A stretch of DNA of 64,000 bases from the NCBI RefSeq assembly GCF_019145475.1, contig NZ_JAHTKI010000005.1, positions 62,001-126,000 of the forward strand, given 5' to 3'. The translations under genes and the position numbers were made by a program. Positions 15,261 to 22,956 of this stretch are shown here, piece after piece; positions within the stretch are counted from its first letter, which is position 1; every line of letters starts with the position of its first letter. Origin of the DNA: Pseudomonas botevensis. GTDB lineage: Bacteria; Pseudomonadota; Gammaproteobacteria; Pseudomonadales; Pseudomonadaceae. The notes beneath the pieces are model-generated. The model was not told where the DNA came from, did not search any database, and saw only the letters and a program-made list of their open reading frames with translations.

Positions 15261-15740
15261 ATGAAAGCGATTTTTCCTGCCGCCTGGGTTTTCGTCTGCC
15301 TGCTGTTGTTGGGTCACGCGCCAGGCGTCGTGGCGGCCGGCGCACCTGAAAAGCCGCCAGCGGCCAGCACCGCGAAAAAACCGGCAACCCCTAAACCGGC
15401 GGCTGCGGCGAAGAAAGCACCGCCGAAGAAAGCCGCACCGGTAAAAAAACGCGCCCCGATCGCCTCCAAGTCGAAACCGGCCAGCGAAGTGGTGAAAACC
15501 CAGCTGCCGCCCGCCAAGCTGGATCTGAGCCTGCCCAAGGACATGGTTCAACAGTTGAAGCCGGTCGGCACCGTCCCGCTGACACGGCACGAGCCGATCC
15601 TGCCGCAGATGTTTGGCGAGAAGAACAGCGGATTCCAGCTCAACGGCCGTCTGCTCAGCAACGAAATGCAGTTGCAACTGCGCAACGAAGAGCGTCGCGA
15701 AGTCGAAGGCGCCGCGCTGGATTTCGAATTCAAACAGTAA
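15261..15740 (+). CDS. Secreted Ala/Lys/Pro-rich hypothetical protein
   Basis: I do not recognise a named family. From the ATG at 15261 the protein has 159 residues: a signal peptide (hydrophobic VFVCLLLLGHAPGVVAA, cleavage about residue 26), then a low-complexity Lys/Ala/Pro segment (about 28-72, repeated KK-AP units like histone H1 or AlgP tails), then a non-repetitive C-terminal domain (about 80-159, LDLSLPKDMVQQLKP to FEFKQ). The frame is open to 15075, but that part overlaps the preceding gene. A basic periplasmic linker that contacts peptidoglycan or nucleic acid is possible. Nothing more can be said. Confidence 0.7.
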   Translation: MKAIFPAAWVFVCLLLLGHAPGVVAAGAPEKPPAASTAKKPATPKPAAAAKKAPPKKAAPVKKRAPIASKSKPASEVVKTQLPPAKLDLSLPKDMVQQLKPVGTVPLTRHEPILPQMFGEKNSGFQLNGRLLSNEMQLQLRNEERREVEGAALDFEFKQ

Positions 15741-15907
15741 ATCGTCGCTCCCCGGTGACCCGCTGACCAGACGCTTTGTCGGAGACTGGTCAGTCACTTT
15801 CGTTTCTGCGTAAAAACCCCGGTCCAGGGAATTTAAAACAGCCGTTTTAGCGGTTACCCTGTTCCGCGTCTCTTTAATGCATTGCCCGTCGCGAGGAACT
15901 CGACGTC

Positions 15908-16162
15908 ATGAAATGCCGTGAAGGCTGTGGCGCCTGTTGCATAGCCCCTTCCATCAGTTCGCCGATTCCGGGCATGCCCGACGGTAAGCCGGCCGGCGAA
16001 CGTTGCGTTCAGCTGTCGGTCGAAAACCTGTGCAGCATTTTCGGCCAACCGGAGCGTCCGGCGGTCTGTTCCGGGTTTTCGGCCGATGTGGAGGTCTGCG
16101 GAAGCAGTCAGGAAGACGCGATCAGATTGCTCGGCTGGTGGGAGCAAATGACGGCGGCGTGA
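15908..16162 (+). CDS. YkgJ-family cysteine-cluster protein
   Basis: 84 residues. The N-terminal CREGCGACC and a later cysteine pattern (ERCVQL, ENLCSIF, RPAVCSGF, EVCGSS) are characteristic of the small YkgJ family, presumed to bind a metal or Fe-S cluster. No catalytic role is established for the family. It lies 41 bases upstream of the START-domain gene on the same strand. The start follows GAGGAACTCGACGTC, a good Shine-Dalgarno. Confidence 0.85.
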   Translation: MKCREGCGACCIAPSISSPIPGMPDGKPAGERCVQLSVENLCSIFGQPERPAVCSGFSADVEVCGSSQEDAIRLLGWWEQMTAA

Positions 16163-16203
16163 TGTGTCAAACGAACGGAACTTCAACAATAAGGAATAAG
16201 ACT

Positions 16204-16809
16204 ATGGGTTCGCTGCATCGTATCGCTGTGTTGTGTGGTTTGACCGCTGTGCTGGCCACCACGGCCGCCCAGGCCGAAGACTGGAAAGTCGCCAAGGAAG
16301 CGGACGGGATCAAAGTCTCCCTGGCTGAAGTACCGGGTTCGGATTACAAGTCGTATCAGGGCGTGACCCTGATGAAGACCACCGTTGCCAAATTGCGCGC
16401 CTTGCAGGAAGACGTCTCCGGTGCCTGCGCCTGGATCCACGAGTGCAAGACCCAGAAACTGCTCAAGCACGAAGGCGACCAGAGCTGGACCTACACCCAG
16501 TTCAACACGCCTTGGCCGGTGACCCCGCGTGACTCGATCCTGCACGTCACCACCGTCGAAGGCGCCGATGGCAGCCTGACCCGGAATCTGGAAGGCGTGC
16601 CGAAGTACATGCCAGAAGAAAAAGGTTTTGTCCGGGTTGCCCAGGTCAAGGGTTTCTGGAAGTTCGAACCGCAGGGCGACCAGGTCAAAGTGACTTATCA
16701 AGTTCACACTGAGCCGGGTGGCAGCGTGCCGTCGATGATTGCCAACAAGTTTGTCGTCGATGCTCCGTTCAATACGCTCAAAGCCCTTAAAGAGCGCGCC
16801 GAGAAATAA
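16204..16809 (+). CDS. Secreted START-domain lipid-binding protein
   Basis: 201 residues from the ATG at 16204, preceded by AATAAGGAATAAGACT. The signal peptide runs to about residue 22 (cut after AAQA). The remainder is one START/SRPBCC-type domain: DWKVAKEADGIKVSLAEVPG near the start, WTYTQFNTPWPVTPRDSILH in the middle and DAPFNTLKALKERA at the end. Such periplasmic domains bind hydrophobic ligands. It may form a unit with the YkgJ gene. A strong terminator follows. Confidence 0.88.
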   Translation: MGSLHRIAVLCGLTAVLATTAAQAEDWKVAKEADGIKVSLAEVPGSDYKSYQGVTLMKTTVAKLRALQEDVSGACAWIHECKTQKLLKHEGDQSWTYTQFNTPWPVTPRDSILHVTTVEGADGSLTRNLEGVPKYMPEEKGFVRVAQVKGFWKFEPQGDQVKVTYQVHTEPGGSVPSMIANKFVVDAPFNTLKALKERAEK

Positions 16810-17124
16810 GCGCTGCATTCATTGGCAAACGCCCCGATCGATTCGGGGCGTTTTGCTTTTAGGCTTAATTGTGTTTCCAGATATGCGTTGCACGAAATTT
16901 TCACAAAGTCTTAAAGACAATTCGCCCGCGCTGTTTGCTGCGTGTCCCGCTTTACCGGGCATTAGATGAAACAACCGGACAGCGGGGCAGTAATCAATGG
17001 CAATGCTGCCAGTGATCGGGCAACATTTGCGCACCGCGCAAGCCCCGGGGCCTGGAATGGCCAACAGAGGGCAGGGCGCAGCTGTTTTTCTGCAATTTCA
17101 ACTTCCAATGGGTCCTAAAACGAC
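16810..17124. other. 315-base non-coding stretch before the LTA-synthase-like gene
   Basis: It contains the terminator at 16828-16860. The remainder (about 16861-17124) must hold the promoter of the following gene, but I see no element close to consensus. It has no open frame with a ribosome site. Confidence 0.6.
16828..16856 (+). terminator. Rho-independent terminator of START gene
   Basis: AACGCCCCGA and TCGGGGCGTT are perfect 10-bp arms around TCGAT, followed by TTTTGCTTTT. Confidence 0.9.
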
Positions 17125-19218
17125 ATGGCAAACCCGGACGCCCTGAATCAGCAGCGATCTTCCAGTCGCCTGCTGCAACCGACCGTCAAATCGCATCTGG
17201 CCTACACGCTGCTGTGCGCGCTGGTCATGATGGTGATGTTTTCCGTGCTGCGCCTCGCGCTGCTGGTCTACAACCGCGAGATGATCCTCGACACCCCGGC
17301 TTCGACCTTCCTCGAAGCCTTCGCCAACGGCCTGCGGTTCGACCTGCGGCTGGTGGTCTACGTCTGCATTCCGCTGCTGCTGGCGCTGTTCAGCGCGCGG
17401 GCGATGGCGGCACGCGGATTCTTCCGTCTGTGGCTGACCGTGGCTTCGAGCATCGCGCTGTTCCTCGGCCTGATGGAGATGGACTTCTACCGCGAGTTCC
17501 ACCAGCGCCTCAACGGCCTGGTGTTCCAGTACGTGAAGGAAGACCCGAAAACCGTGATGAGCATGCTCTGGTACGGTTTCCCGGTGGTGCGCTACCTGCT
17601 GGCCTGGGCCGTGGGCACGCTGATCCTGACCCTGGCGTTCAAGGGCGCCGACCGCGCCACGCGCCCGCGCGGCCCGTTCAGCGGTGGTAACGTCGGCACC
17701 CGTCAGGTTGCGCCGTGGTACGCGCGTCTGGCGGTATTCGTGGTCTGCCTGTTGATCTGCGTGGTCGCCGCCCGTGGCACCCTGCGTCAAGGCCCGCCAC
17801 TGCGTTGGGGTGATGTGTACACCACCGAGTCGAACTTCGCCAACCAGCTCGGCCTCAACGGCACGCTGTCGCTGATCGCGGCAGCCAAGGACCGGATGGG
17901 CGAAGACCGCAACAACATCTGGAAGGCCACCCTCGATCAGCCGCTGGCCCAGCAGACCGTGCGGGACATGCTGCTGACCCCGAGCGACAAACTGGTCGAT
18001 GCCGATATCGCCGCGATTCGCCGTGAGTACACGCCGAATGCCGACAAGACCCTGCCGATCAAGAACGTCGTCGTGATCCTGATGGAAAGCTTCGCCGGCC
18101 ACTCGGTGGGCGCGCTGGGCCGTCCGGGCAACATCACCCCGTACTTCGACCAGTTGTCGAAGGAAGGCCTGCTGTTCGACCGCTTCTTCTCCAACGGCAC
18201 CCATACCCACCAGGGCATGTTCGCCACCATGGCCTGCTTCCCGAACCTGCCGGGCTTCGAATACCTGATGCAGACCCCGGAAGGCAGCCACAAGTTGTCC
18301 GGTCTGCCGCAACTGCTCAGTGCTCGCGACTATGACGATGTGTATGTCTACAACGGTGATTTTGCCTGGGACAACCAGTCGGGCTTCTTCAGCAACCAGG
18401 GCATGACCAACTTCGTCGGCCGTAACGACTTCGTCAATCCGGTGTTCTCCGACCCGACGTGGGGCGTGTCCGACCAGGACATGTTCAACCGTGGCCTGGA
18501 AGAGTTGAAAGCGCGCGACGGCAAGGACAAGAAGCCGTTCTATGCCTTGTTGCAAACCCTGTCCAACCACACGCCGTATGCTTTGCCGACGCCTTTGCCG
18601 GTCGAGCGCGTGACCGACCGTGGCACCCTCAACGAACACCTGACGGCCATGCGTTACTCCGATTGGGCGTTGGGTCAGTTCTTCGAGAAGGCGCGCAAGG
18701 AGCCGTACTTCAAGGAAACCCTGTTCGTGGTCGTGGGTGACCATGGTTTCGGCAACGAACAGCAGATCACCGAGATGGATCTGGGCCGCTTCAACGTGCC
18801 GATGCTGATGATCGCGCCGGGCATTCAGGAGAAGTTCGGTCAGCGTGACCACACCGTTGGCACCCAGATCGACATCGTGCCGACCATCATGGGTCGCGTC
18901 GGTGGCGACGTGGTGCATCAGTGCTGGGGTCGCGACCTGCTGAACCTGCCGGAAGGCGACAAGGGTTTCGGCATGATCAAGCCTTCGGGCAGCGATCAGA
19001 CCGTGGCCCTGGTGACTGCCGACCGCGTACTGGTACTGCCCAAGGAAATGCCGCCAAAGCTCTATCAATACGAGCTGGGCGCCAATCCGAAAGGTGAAGT
19101 GATTCCGGCCTCGCCGGATGAAGCCGCGCTCAAGCAGAAGCTTGAATCGTTCATCCAGACCGCGACCAAGAGTCTGATGGACAACACCGCCGGTGTCGTT
19201 AACGGCAAGCCGGACTGA
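17125..19218 (+). CDS. LTA-synthase-family phosphoglycerol transferase-like membrane protein
   Basis: 697 residues. Five hydrophobic segments occupy about 25-220, followed by a periplasmic sulfatase-fold domain (about 300-640). Features of the family's metal site are visible: VVVILMESFAGHSVGALG, a segment FFSNGTHTHQGMFATMACFP, and VVVGDHGFGNEQQ (Asp-His). In Gram-negative bacteria such proteins (OpgB/MdoB-like) move phosphoglycerol or phosphoethanolamine to periplasmic glucans or other acceptors. The acceptor here is unknown. No osmoregulated-glucan genes are adjacent. A bidirectional terminator follows. Confidence 0.88.
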   Translation: MANPDALNQQRSSSRLLQPTVKSHLAYTLLCALVMMVMFSVLRLALLVYNREMILDTPASTFLEAFANGLRFDLRLVVYVCIPLLLALFSARAMAARGFFRLWLTVASSIALFLGLMEMDFYREFHQRLNGLVFQYVKEDPKTVMSMLWYGFPVVRYLLAWAVGTLILTLAFKGADRATRPRGPFSGGNVGTRQVAPWYARLAVFVVCLLICVVAARGTLRQGPPLRWGDVYTTESNFANQLGLNGTLSLIAAAKDRMGEDRNNIWKATLDQPLAQQTVRDMLLTPSDKLVDADIAAIRREYTPNADKTLPIKNVVVILMESFAGHSVGALGRPGNITPYFDQLSKEGLLFDRFFSNGTHTHQGMFATMACFPNLPGFEYLMQTPEGSHKLSGLPQLLSARDYDDVYVYNGDFAWDNQSGFFSNQGMTNFVGRNDFVNPVFSDPTWGVSDQDMFNRGLEELKARDGKDKKPFYALLQTLSNHTPYALPTPLPVERVTDRGTLNEHLTAMRYSDWALGQFFEKARKEPYFKETLFVVVGDHGFGNEQQITEMDLGRFNVPMLMIAPGIQEKFGQRDHTVGTQIDIVPTIMGRVGGDVVHQCWGRDLLNLPEGDKGFGMIKPSGSDQTVALVTADRVLVLPKEMPPKLYQYELGANPKGEVIPASPDEAALKQKLESFIQTATKSLMDNTAGVVNGKPD

Positions 19219-19232
19219 TTAACCGGCACAAT

Positions 19233-19265
19233 AAAAAAGAGGCCTTTTCAAGGGCCTCTTTTTTT
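19233..19265. terminator. Bidirectional terminator
   Basis: AAAAAAGAGGCC (19233-19244) and GGCCTCTTTTTT (19253-19264) are perfect 12-bp arms. Each strand ends in a T-run, so it serves both the LTA-synthase-like gene and the convergent DUF3309 gene. Confidence 0.93.
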
Positions 19266-19277
19266 GTCGGTAAAACG

Positions 19278-19430
19278 TCATATCCGACCGAGTAACAACA
19301 GCACCAACAGTACAACCAGCACCACGCCGATAATGCCCGAGGGGCCATAACCCCAACTTCTGGAGTGCGGGAAGACCGGCAGACCACCGATCAGCAACAG
19401 GATCAGGATAATGATGAGAATTGTGCCCAT
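19278..19430 (-). CDS. DUF3309 small hydrophobic protein
   Basis: A 50-residue protein on the minus strand. It starts MGTILIIILILLLIGGLPVF, has a polar turn PHSRSWGYGPSG, and ends in a second hydrophobic run with GRI. This two-helix hairpin with the central aromatic/Gly turn matches DUF3309, a small membrane protein of unknown function common in Pseudomonas. The start is preceded by AAGGAAACAAGAC. It is too short for routine gene calling but has a ribosome site, a stop and a terminator. Confidence 0.85.
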   Translation of the reverse strand: MGTILIIILILLLIGGLPVFPHSRSWGYGPSGIIGVVLVVLLVLLLLGRI

Positions 19431-19727
19431 GTCTTGTTTCCTTGTTGAGAGTGTTCGGAAAAGTCTTGGTGTCGAGGGCGACTGGAGTTGAACTAAATCC
19501 AGACGGCTTACAAATTCCGACCCGTGCCGATGAAAGAAAATTCAAAGTTTTTTCAGGGTATTTGGAGCGAGGGCTTATTTCGTTTTTACCGATCATCAAG
19601 AGCAAAAGAACAGCGGCTCGTTGCTGTTGGTTTGCCCTTGCCATTCAGCAATCTGATGGAGCGTGGGTCGCTGCGGATCCTTCGCTACACTCCGCGCATC
19701 TTCCCCGGAACAACAAGGCTGTCTGCT

Positions 19728-20543
19728 ATGCAAAATCGCATGATGATCACTGGTGCAGGCTCTGGCCTGGGTCGCGAAATCGCGCTGCGCTGGGCGCGTG
19801 AGGGCTGGCGGCTGGCCTTGTCGGATGTCAGCGAACCCGGCTTGCAGGAAACCCTGAAGCTGGTGCGCGAAGCGGGCGGCGACGGCTTCATCCAGCGCTG
19901 CGATGTGCGTGATTACAGCCAGCTCACCGCGTTCGCCCAGGCGTGCGAAGAGAAGTTCGGCGGCATCGATATCATCGTCAACAACGCCGGGGTCGCGTCG
20001 GGCGGCTTCTTCAGCGAGTTGTCGCTGGAGGACTGGGACTGGCAGATCGCGATCAACCTGATGGGTGTGGTCAAGGGTTGCAAGGCGTTCCTGCCGCTGC
20101 TGGAGCAGAGCCGGGGCAAGATCATCAACATCGCGTCCATGGCGGCGCTGATGCAAGGCCCGGCGATGAGCAACTACAACGTGGCCAAGGCCGGCGTGGT
20201 GGCACTGTCGGAAAGCCTGTTGATCGAACTGGCCCAGCAGGAAGTCGGCGTGCATGTGGTTTGCCCGTCGTTCTTCCAGACCAATCTGCTGGACTCCTTC
20301 CGTGGCCCGACCCCGGCGATGAAAGCCCAGGTCGGCAAGTTGCTGGAAAGCTCGCCGATCAGCGCCGCCGACATTGCCGACTATATCTACCAGCAGGTCG
20401 CTGCCGGCGAGTTCATGATCCTGCCTCATGAACAAGGGCGCATGGCGTGGGCGATCAAGCAGAAAAACCCGCAATTGCTGTACGACGAAATGACTTCCAT
20501 GGCCGAGAAAATGCGCGCCAAGGCCAAGCAAAGCAACGGCTGA
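19728..20543 (+). CDS. SDR-family oxidoreductase
   Basis: A classical short-chain dehydrogenase of 271 residues from the ATG at 19728. The cofactor motif TGAGSGLG is near residues 8-15, NNAG near 85-88, and the catalytic Ser and YNVAK (Tyr and Lys) near 140-162. The C-terminal extension (about 230-271) is basic. An in-frame start at 19524 would add 68 residues of non-SDR sequence before the Rossmann motif and was rejected. Substrate unknown; no pathway neighbours. Confidence 0.88.
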   Translation: MQNRMMITGAGSGLGREIALRWAREGWRLALSDVSEPGLQETLKLVREAGGDGFIQRCDVRDYSQLTAFAQACEEKFGGIDIIVNNAGVASGGFFSELSLEDWDWQIAINLMGVVKGCKAFLPLLEQSRGKIINIASMAALMQGPAMSNYNVAKAGVVALSESLLIELAQQEVGVHVVCPSFFQTNLLDSFRGPTPAMKAQVGKLLESSPISAADIADYIYQQVAAGEFMILPHEQGRMAWAIKQKNPQLLYDEMTSMAEKMRAKAKQSNG

Positions 20544-20607
20544 GCTTGCCGCCTGGATGACGCATCGTTAGGGTGGCCCGCAACGGTTACCCTGACGAGA
20601 CATCTGC

Positions 20608-20940
20608 ATGCTCAACTACCTCTGGTTTTTCCTCGCCGCGCTGTTCGAAATCGCCGGCTGCTTCGCCTTCTGGATGTGGCTGCGCCAGGGCAAGAGCGCT
20701 GTGTGGGTGATCCCGGCATTGCTCAGCCTGACTCTGTTCGCCGTGCTGCTGACCCGCGTCGAAGCGGCTTACGCCGGCCGCGCCTACGCCGCATATGGCG
20801 GCATCTACATCATCGCCTCGATTGGCTGGCTGGCCGTGGTCGAACGCATTCGGCCGCTGGGTTCGGACTGGATCGGCGTGGCGTTGTGCGTGATCGGCGC
20901 CAGCGTGATTCTGTTCGGGCCGAAGTTCTCGGCGGCCTGA
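20608..20940 (+). CDS. YnfA-family (UPF0060) membrane protein
   Basis: 110 residues with four hydrophobic helices (about 2-22, 30-50, 60-78, 85-105). Family motifs include [26 protein letters not shown] and [16 protein letters not shown]. YnfA belongs to the small-multidrug-resistance-like fold and has been linked to efflux, but its physiological substrate is uncertain. It lies 64 bases after the SDR gene on the same strand. Confidence 0.92.
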   Translation: MLNYLWFFLAALFEIAGCFAFWMWLRQGKSAVWVIPALLSLTLFAVLLTRVEAAYAGRAYAAYGGIYIIASIGWLAVVERIRPLGSDWIGVALCVIGASVILFGPKFSAA

Positions 20941-21055
20941 CGGCGGGAAGGATTTGCCGGATTTGCAGGAAATTTCCGAAGGCTGGCGAGTCCGCTGCTG
21001 TAGGGCATGACTGAATTGCCCACAGCGCATTGTCGAGCGGCCCCGGGCCGCGCAT

Positions 21056-21081
21056 CTTCAAGGCTCGCAAACCTTGAAGGA
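21056..21081 (+). promoter_or_regulatory. Hairpin covering the csrA-paralogue Shine-Dalgarno
   Basis: CTTCAAGG (21056-21063), loop CTCGCAAA, CCTTGAAG (21072-21079): perfect 8-bp arms. The only good ribosome site, AAGGA (21077-21081), is half buried in the 3' arm, 8 bases before the ATG. Further upstream are three closely spaced GGA triplets (about 20950-20970) and a GCGGCC/GGCCGC hairpin (about 21036-21050). Confidence 0.6.
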
Positions 21082-21089
21082 CGAACCCA

Positions 21090-21275
21090 ATGCTTGTACT
21101 CAGCCGTGTTGTCGGTGAATTGATTTCCATCGGCGACAACATTTCCCTGCGCGTTCTGGCGGTCAACGGCACCAGCGTGCGGTTCGGGATCGAGGCGCCG
21201 GAGCAGGTCAACGTGCACCGCGCCGAAGTCTACGAACGGATACAGCGCAAACAGGCCAACGCCAAGGGCCGCTGA
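21090..21275 (+). CDS. csrA: CsrA/RsmA-family RNA-binding regulator (divergent paralogue)
   Basis: 61 residues of the CsrA fold. It keeps the RNA-contacting Leu4, Arg6 and Arg44 with the VHR motif (QVNVHRAEVYERIQ). It differs from canonical RsmA/RsmE at several positions: Val7 replaces the second Arg of the TRRVGE segment and Ser5 replaces Thr. It is thus probably one of the extra Rsm paralogues found in pseudomonads and not the housekeeping copy. Homodimers bind GGA motifs in mRNA leaders. Its own leader has GGA triplets and a hairpin over the ribosome site, pointing to translational self- or cross-control. It converges on yheU, 6 bases apart. Confidence 0.9.
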   Translation: MLVLSRVVGELISIGDNISLRVLAVNGTSVRFGIEAPEQVNVHRAEVYERIQRKQANAKGR

Positions 21276-21281
21276 GCGCGG

Positions 21282-21515
21282 TCAGTCGAACAGGTGCTTG
21301 GGTACGTCGTGCTTGAGCATCAACTGGCACTGCTCGCTTTCCGGGTCGAAGACGATCATCGCCTGACCCTTGATCAACGCCTGGCGAACCCGCAGCACGC
21401 GGGTTTCCAGCGGGGTGTCGTCACCGTTGTCGGTGCCGTCGCGGGTGACGAAATCCTCGATCAGGCGGGTGAGGGTGTCGACTTCGAGTTGGTCGTGGGG
21501 GATGAGCATGGGCAC
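21282..21515 (-). CDS. YheU-family (UPF0270) protein
   Basis: 77 residues matching the YheU family: MLIPHDQL near the start, the LIEDFVTRDGTDNG segment and a VRQALIKGQAMIVFDPE segment. Function unknown. An alternative start two residues downstream (the second Met) fits the family N-terminus MLIP better. It is minus strand and downstream of the M42 peptidase gene, from which a REP element separates it. Confidence 0.87.
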   Translation of the reverse strand: MPMLIPHDQLEVDTLTRLIEDFVTRDGTDNGDDTPLETRVLRVRQALIKGQAMIVFDPESEQCQLMLKHDVPKHLFD

Positions 21516-21589
21516 CTCGGCTAAATCAATGTCGGGATGCTACGGCGAATGATCGATGGCGACCAGTGCGCGATTGCTCCGTTGTCTGT

Positions 21590-21656
21590 TCCGGCCTCTT
21601 CGCGGGCAAGCCCGGCTCCCCCAAGGATGGCGGTATTCCTGTGGGAGCCAGACACC
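21590..21656. repeat. REP element(s) between NAGGN peptidase and yheU
   Basis: TTCGCGGGCAAGCCCGGCTCCC (about 21599-21620) followed by TGTGGGAGCCAG (about 21641-21652), a REP core plus a partial inverted partner. It ends within 10 bases of the peptidase stop codon. Confidence 0.75.
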
Positions 21657-21663
21657 ACAGTCT

Positions 21664-22854
21664 TCAGCTGTCCGACCGCTGCCCGACCAGACTGTCCACC
21701 GAGGGCACCCGGGTATCGCTTTCCATCTGCGTCTCGTGCTCGATCTGATGACTGAAGCGATCCAGGGAGGCATTGGCCGGTTGCGCATCGCTGGCGAACA
21801 CCGGCGGACTGAGGATGTACGCACCGAGCAGGCGACTGAGCGCCGCGAGGCTGTCGATGTGGGTACGCTCGTAACCGTGGGTGGCATCGCAGCCGAAGGC
21901 GAGCAGGGCGGTGCGGATGTCATGCCCGGCGGTCACTGCCGAATGGGCGTCGCTGAAGTAGTAGCGGAACAGGTCGCGGCGCACCGGCAACTCATTGTCA
22001 CTGGCCAGGCGCAGCAGGTGCCGCGACAGGTGATAGTCGTAGGGCCCGCCGGAATCCTGCATCGCCACGCTGACGGCGTGTTCGCTGGAATGCTGACCCG
22101 GCGCCACCGGGGCGATATCGATACCGACGAATTCGCTGACGTCCCACGGCAGGGCGGCCGCCGCGCCGCTGCCGGTTTCCTCGGTGATGGTGAACAGCGG
22201 GTGGCAGTCGATCATCAGTTCTTCGCCACTGTCGACGATCGCCTTGAGCGAGGCGAGCAGGGCGGCGACCCCGGCCTTGTCGTCCAGATGTCGGGCGCTG
22301 ATGTGGCCGCTTTCGGTGAACTCCGGCAGCGGATCGAACGCCACCACGTCGCCAACACTGATGCCCAGCGAATCGCAATCGGCCTTGGTCGCGCAGTAGG
22401 CGTCCAGGCGCAGTTCGACGTGATCCCAGCTGATCGGCATCTCGTCCACGGCGGTGTTGAACGCATGCCCGGAAGCCATCAGCGGCAACACGCTGCCACG
22501 GATCACGCCGTTGTCGGTGAACAGGCTGACCCGGCTGCCTTCGGCAAACCGGCTCGACCAGCAACCGACGGGCGCGAGGGTCAGTCGGCCGTTGTCCTTC
22601 ACCGCGCGCACGGCGGCGCCGATGGTGTCCAGATGCGCCGACACCGCGCGGTCGGGGCTGTTTTTCTTGCCCTTGAGGGTGGCGCGGATGGTGCCGCGCC
22701 GGGTCATTTCGAAGGGAATGCCGAGTTCTTCCAGACGCTCGGCGACGTAGCGCACGATGGTGTCGGTGAATCCGGTCGGGCTGGGGATGGCGAGCATTTC
22801 CAGCAGGACTTTTTGCAGGTACTTCAGATCCGGTTCGGGAATTCGGGTGGTCAT
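21664..22854 (-). CDS. M42-family peptidase of the NAGGN osmolyte cluster
   Basis: 396 residues of the M42/glucanase-aminopeptidase family. Metal-binding and catalytic motifs are visible: SAHLDTIGAAV (His and Asp), DDKAG, ITEETGSG (general-base Glu pair) and a C-terminal TAGHD/TIGYERTH-like region. It is the third gene of the cluster with the NAGGN amidotransferase and synthetase, an association conserved in pseudomonads. A role in turnover or maturation of the dipeptide osmolyte is inferred from context. A REP unit lies in the 102-base gap to the synthetase gene. Confidence 0.88.
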   Translation of the reverse strand: MTTRIPEPDLKYLQKVLLEMLAIPSPTGFTDTIVRYVAERLEELGIPFEMTRRGTIRATLKGKKNSPDRAVSAHLDTIGAAVRAVKDNGRLTLAPVGCWSSRFAEGSRVSLFTDNGVIRGSVLPLMASGHAFNTAVDEMPISWDHVELRLDAYCATKADCDSLGISVGDVVAFDPLPEFTESGHISARHLDDKAGVAALLASLKAIVDSGEELMIDCHPLFTITEETGSGAAAALPWDVSEFVGIDIAPVAPGQHSSEHAVSVAMQDSGGPYDYHLSRHLLRLASDNELPVRRDLFRYYFSDAHSAVTAGHDIRTALLAFGCDATHGYERTHIDSLAALSRLLGAYILSPPVFASDAQPANASLDRFSHQIEHETQMESDTRVPSVDSLVGQRSDS

Positions 22855-22904
22855 AGGGAACTCCTGATGGGGAGACAGATGTGGAGTTGTGACGCCTGGC
22901 GATC

Positions 22905-22937
22905 ACCCTGTGGGAGTGGGCTTGCCCACGAAGACGT
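22905..22937. repeat. Single REP unit inside the NAGGN operon
   Basis: TGTGGGAGTGGGCTTGCCCA followed by CGAAG (about 22909-22933) matches the REP core. It lies between the synthetase stop and the peptidase start on co-directional genes. Confidence 0.75.
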
Positions 22938-22956
22938 CCGCCCAGGCACCGCGAGA

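Noticed and set aside
17098..19068. 656-residue minus-strand open frame
   Set aside because: Antisense shadow of the LTA-synthase-like gene; His/Arg/Gln-rich with no recognisable fold.
19524..19727. N-terminal extension of the SDR gene
   Set aside because: The extra 68 residues precede the Rossmann motif, have no similarity to SDR proteins and contain likely promoter DNA; the ATG at 19728 fits the family.
21036..21050. Terminator before the csrA paralogue
   Set aside because: GCGGCC/GGCCGC forms a good hairpin but no T-run follows, so it is not an intrinsic terminator.
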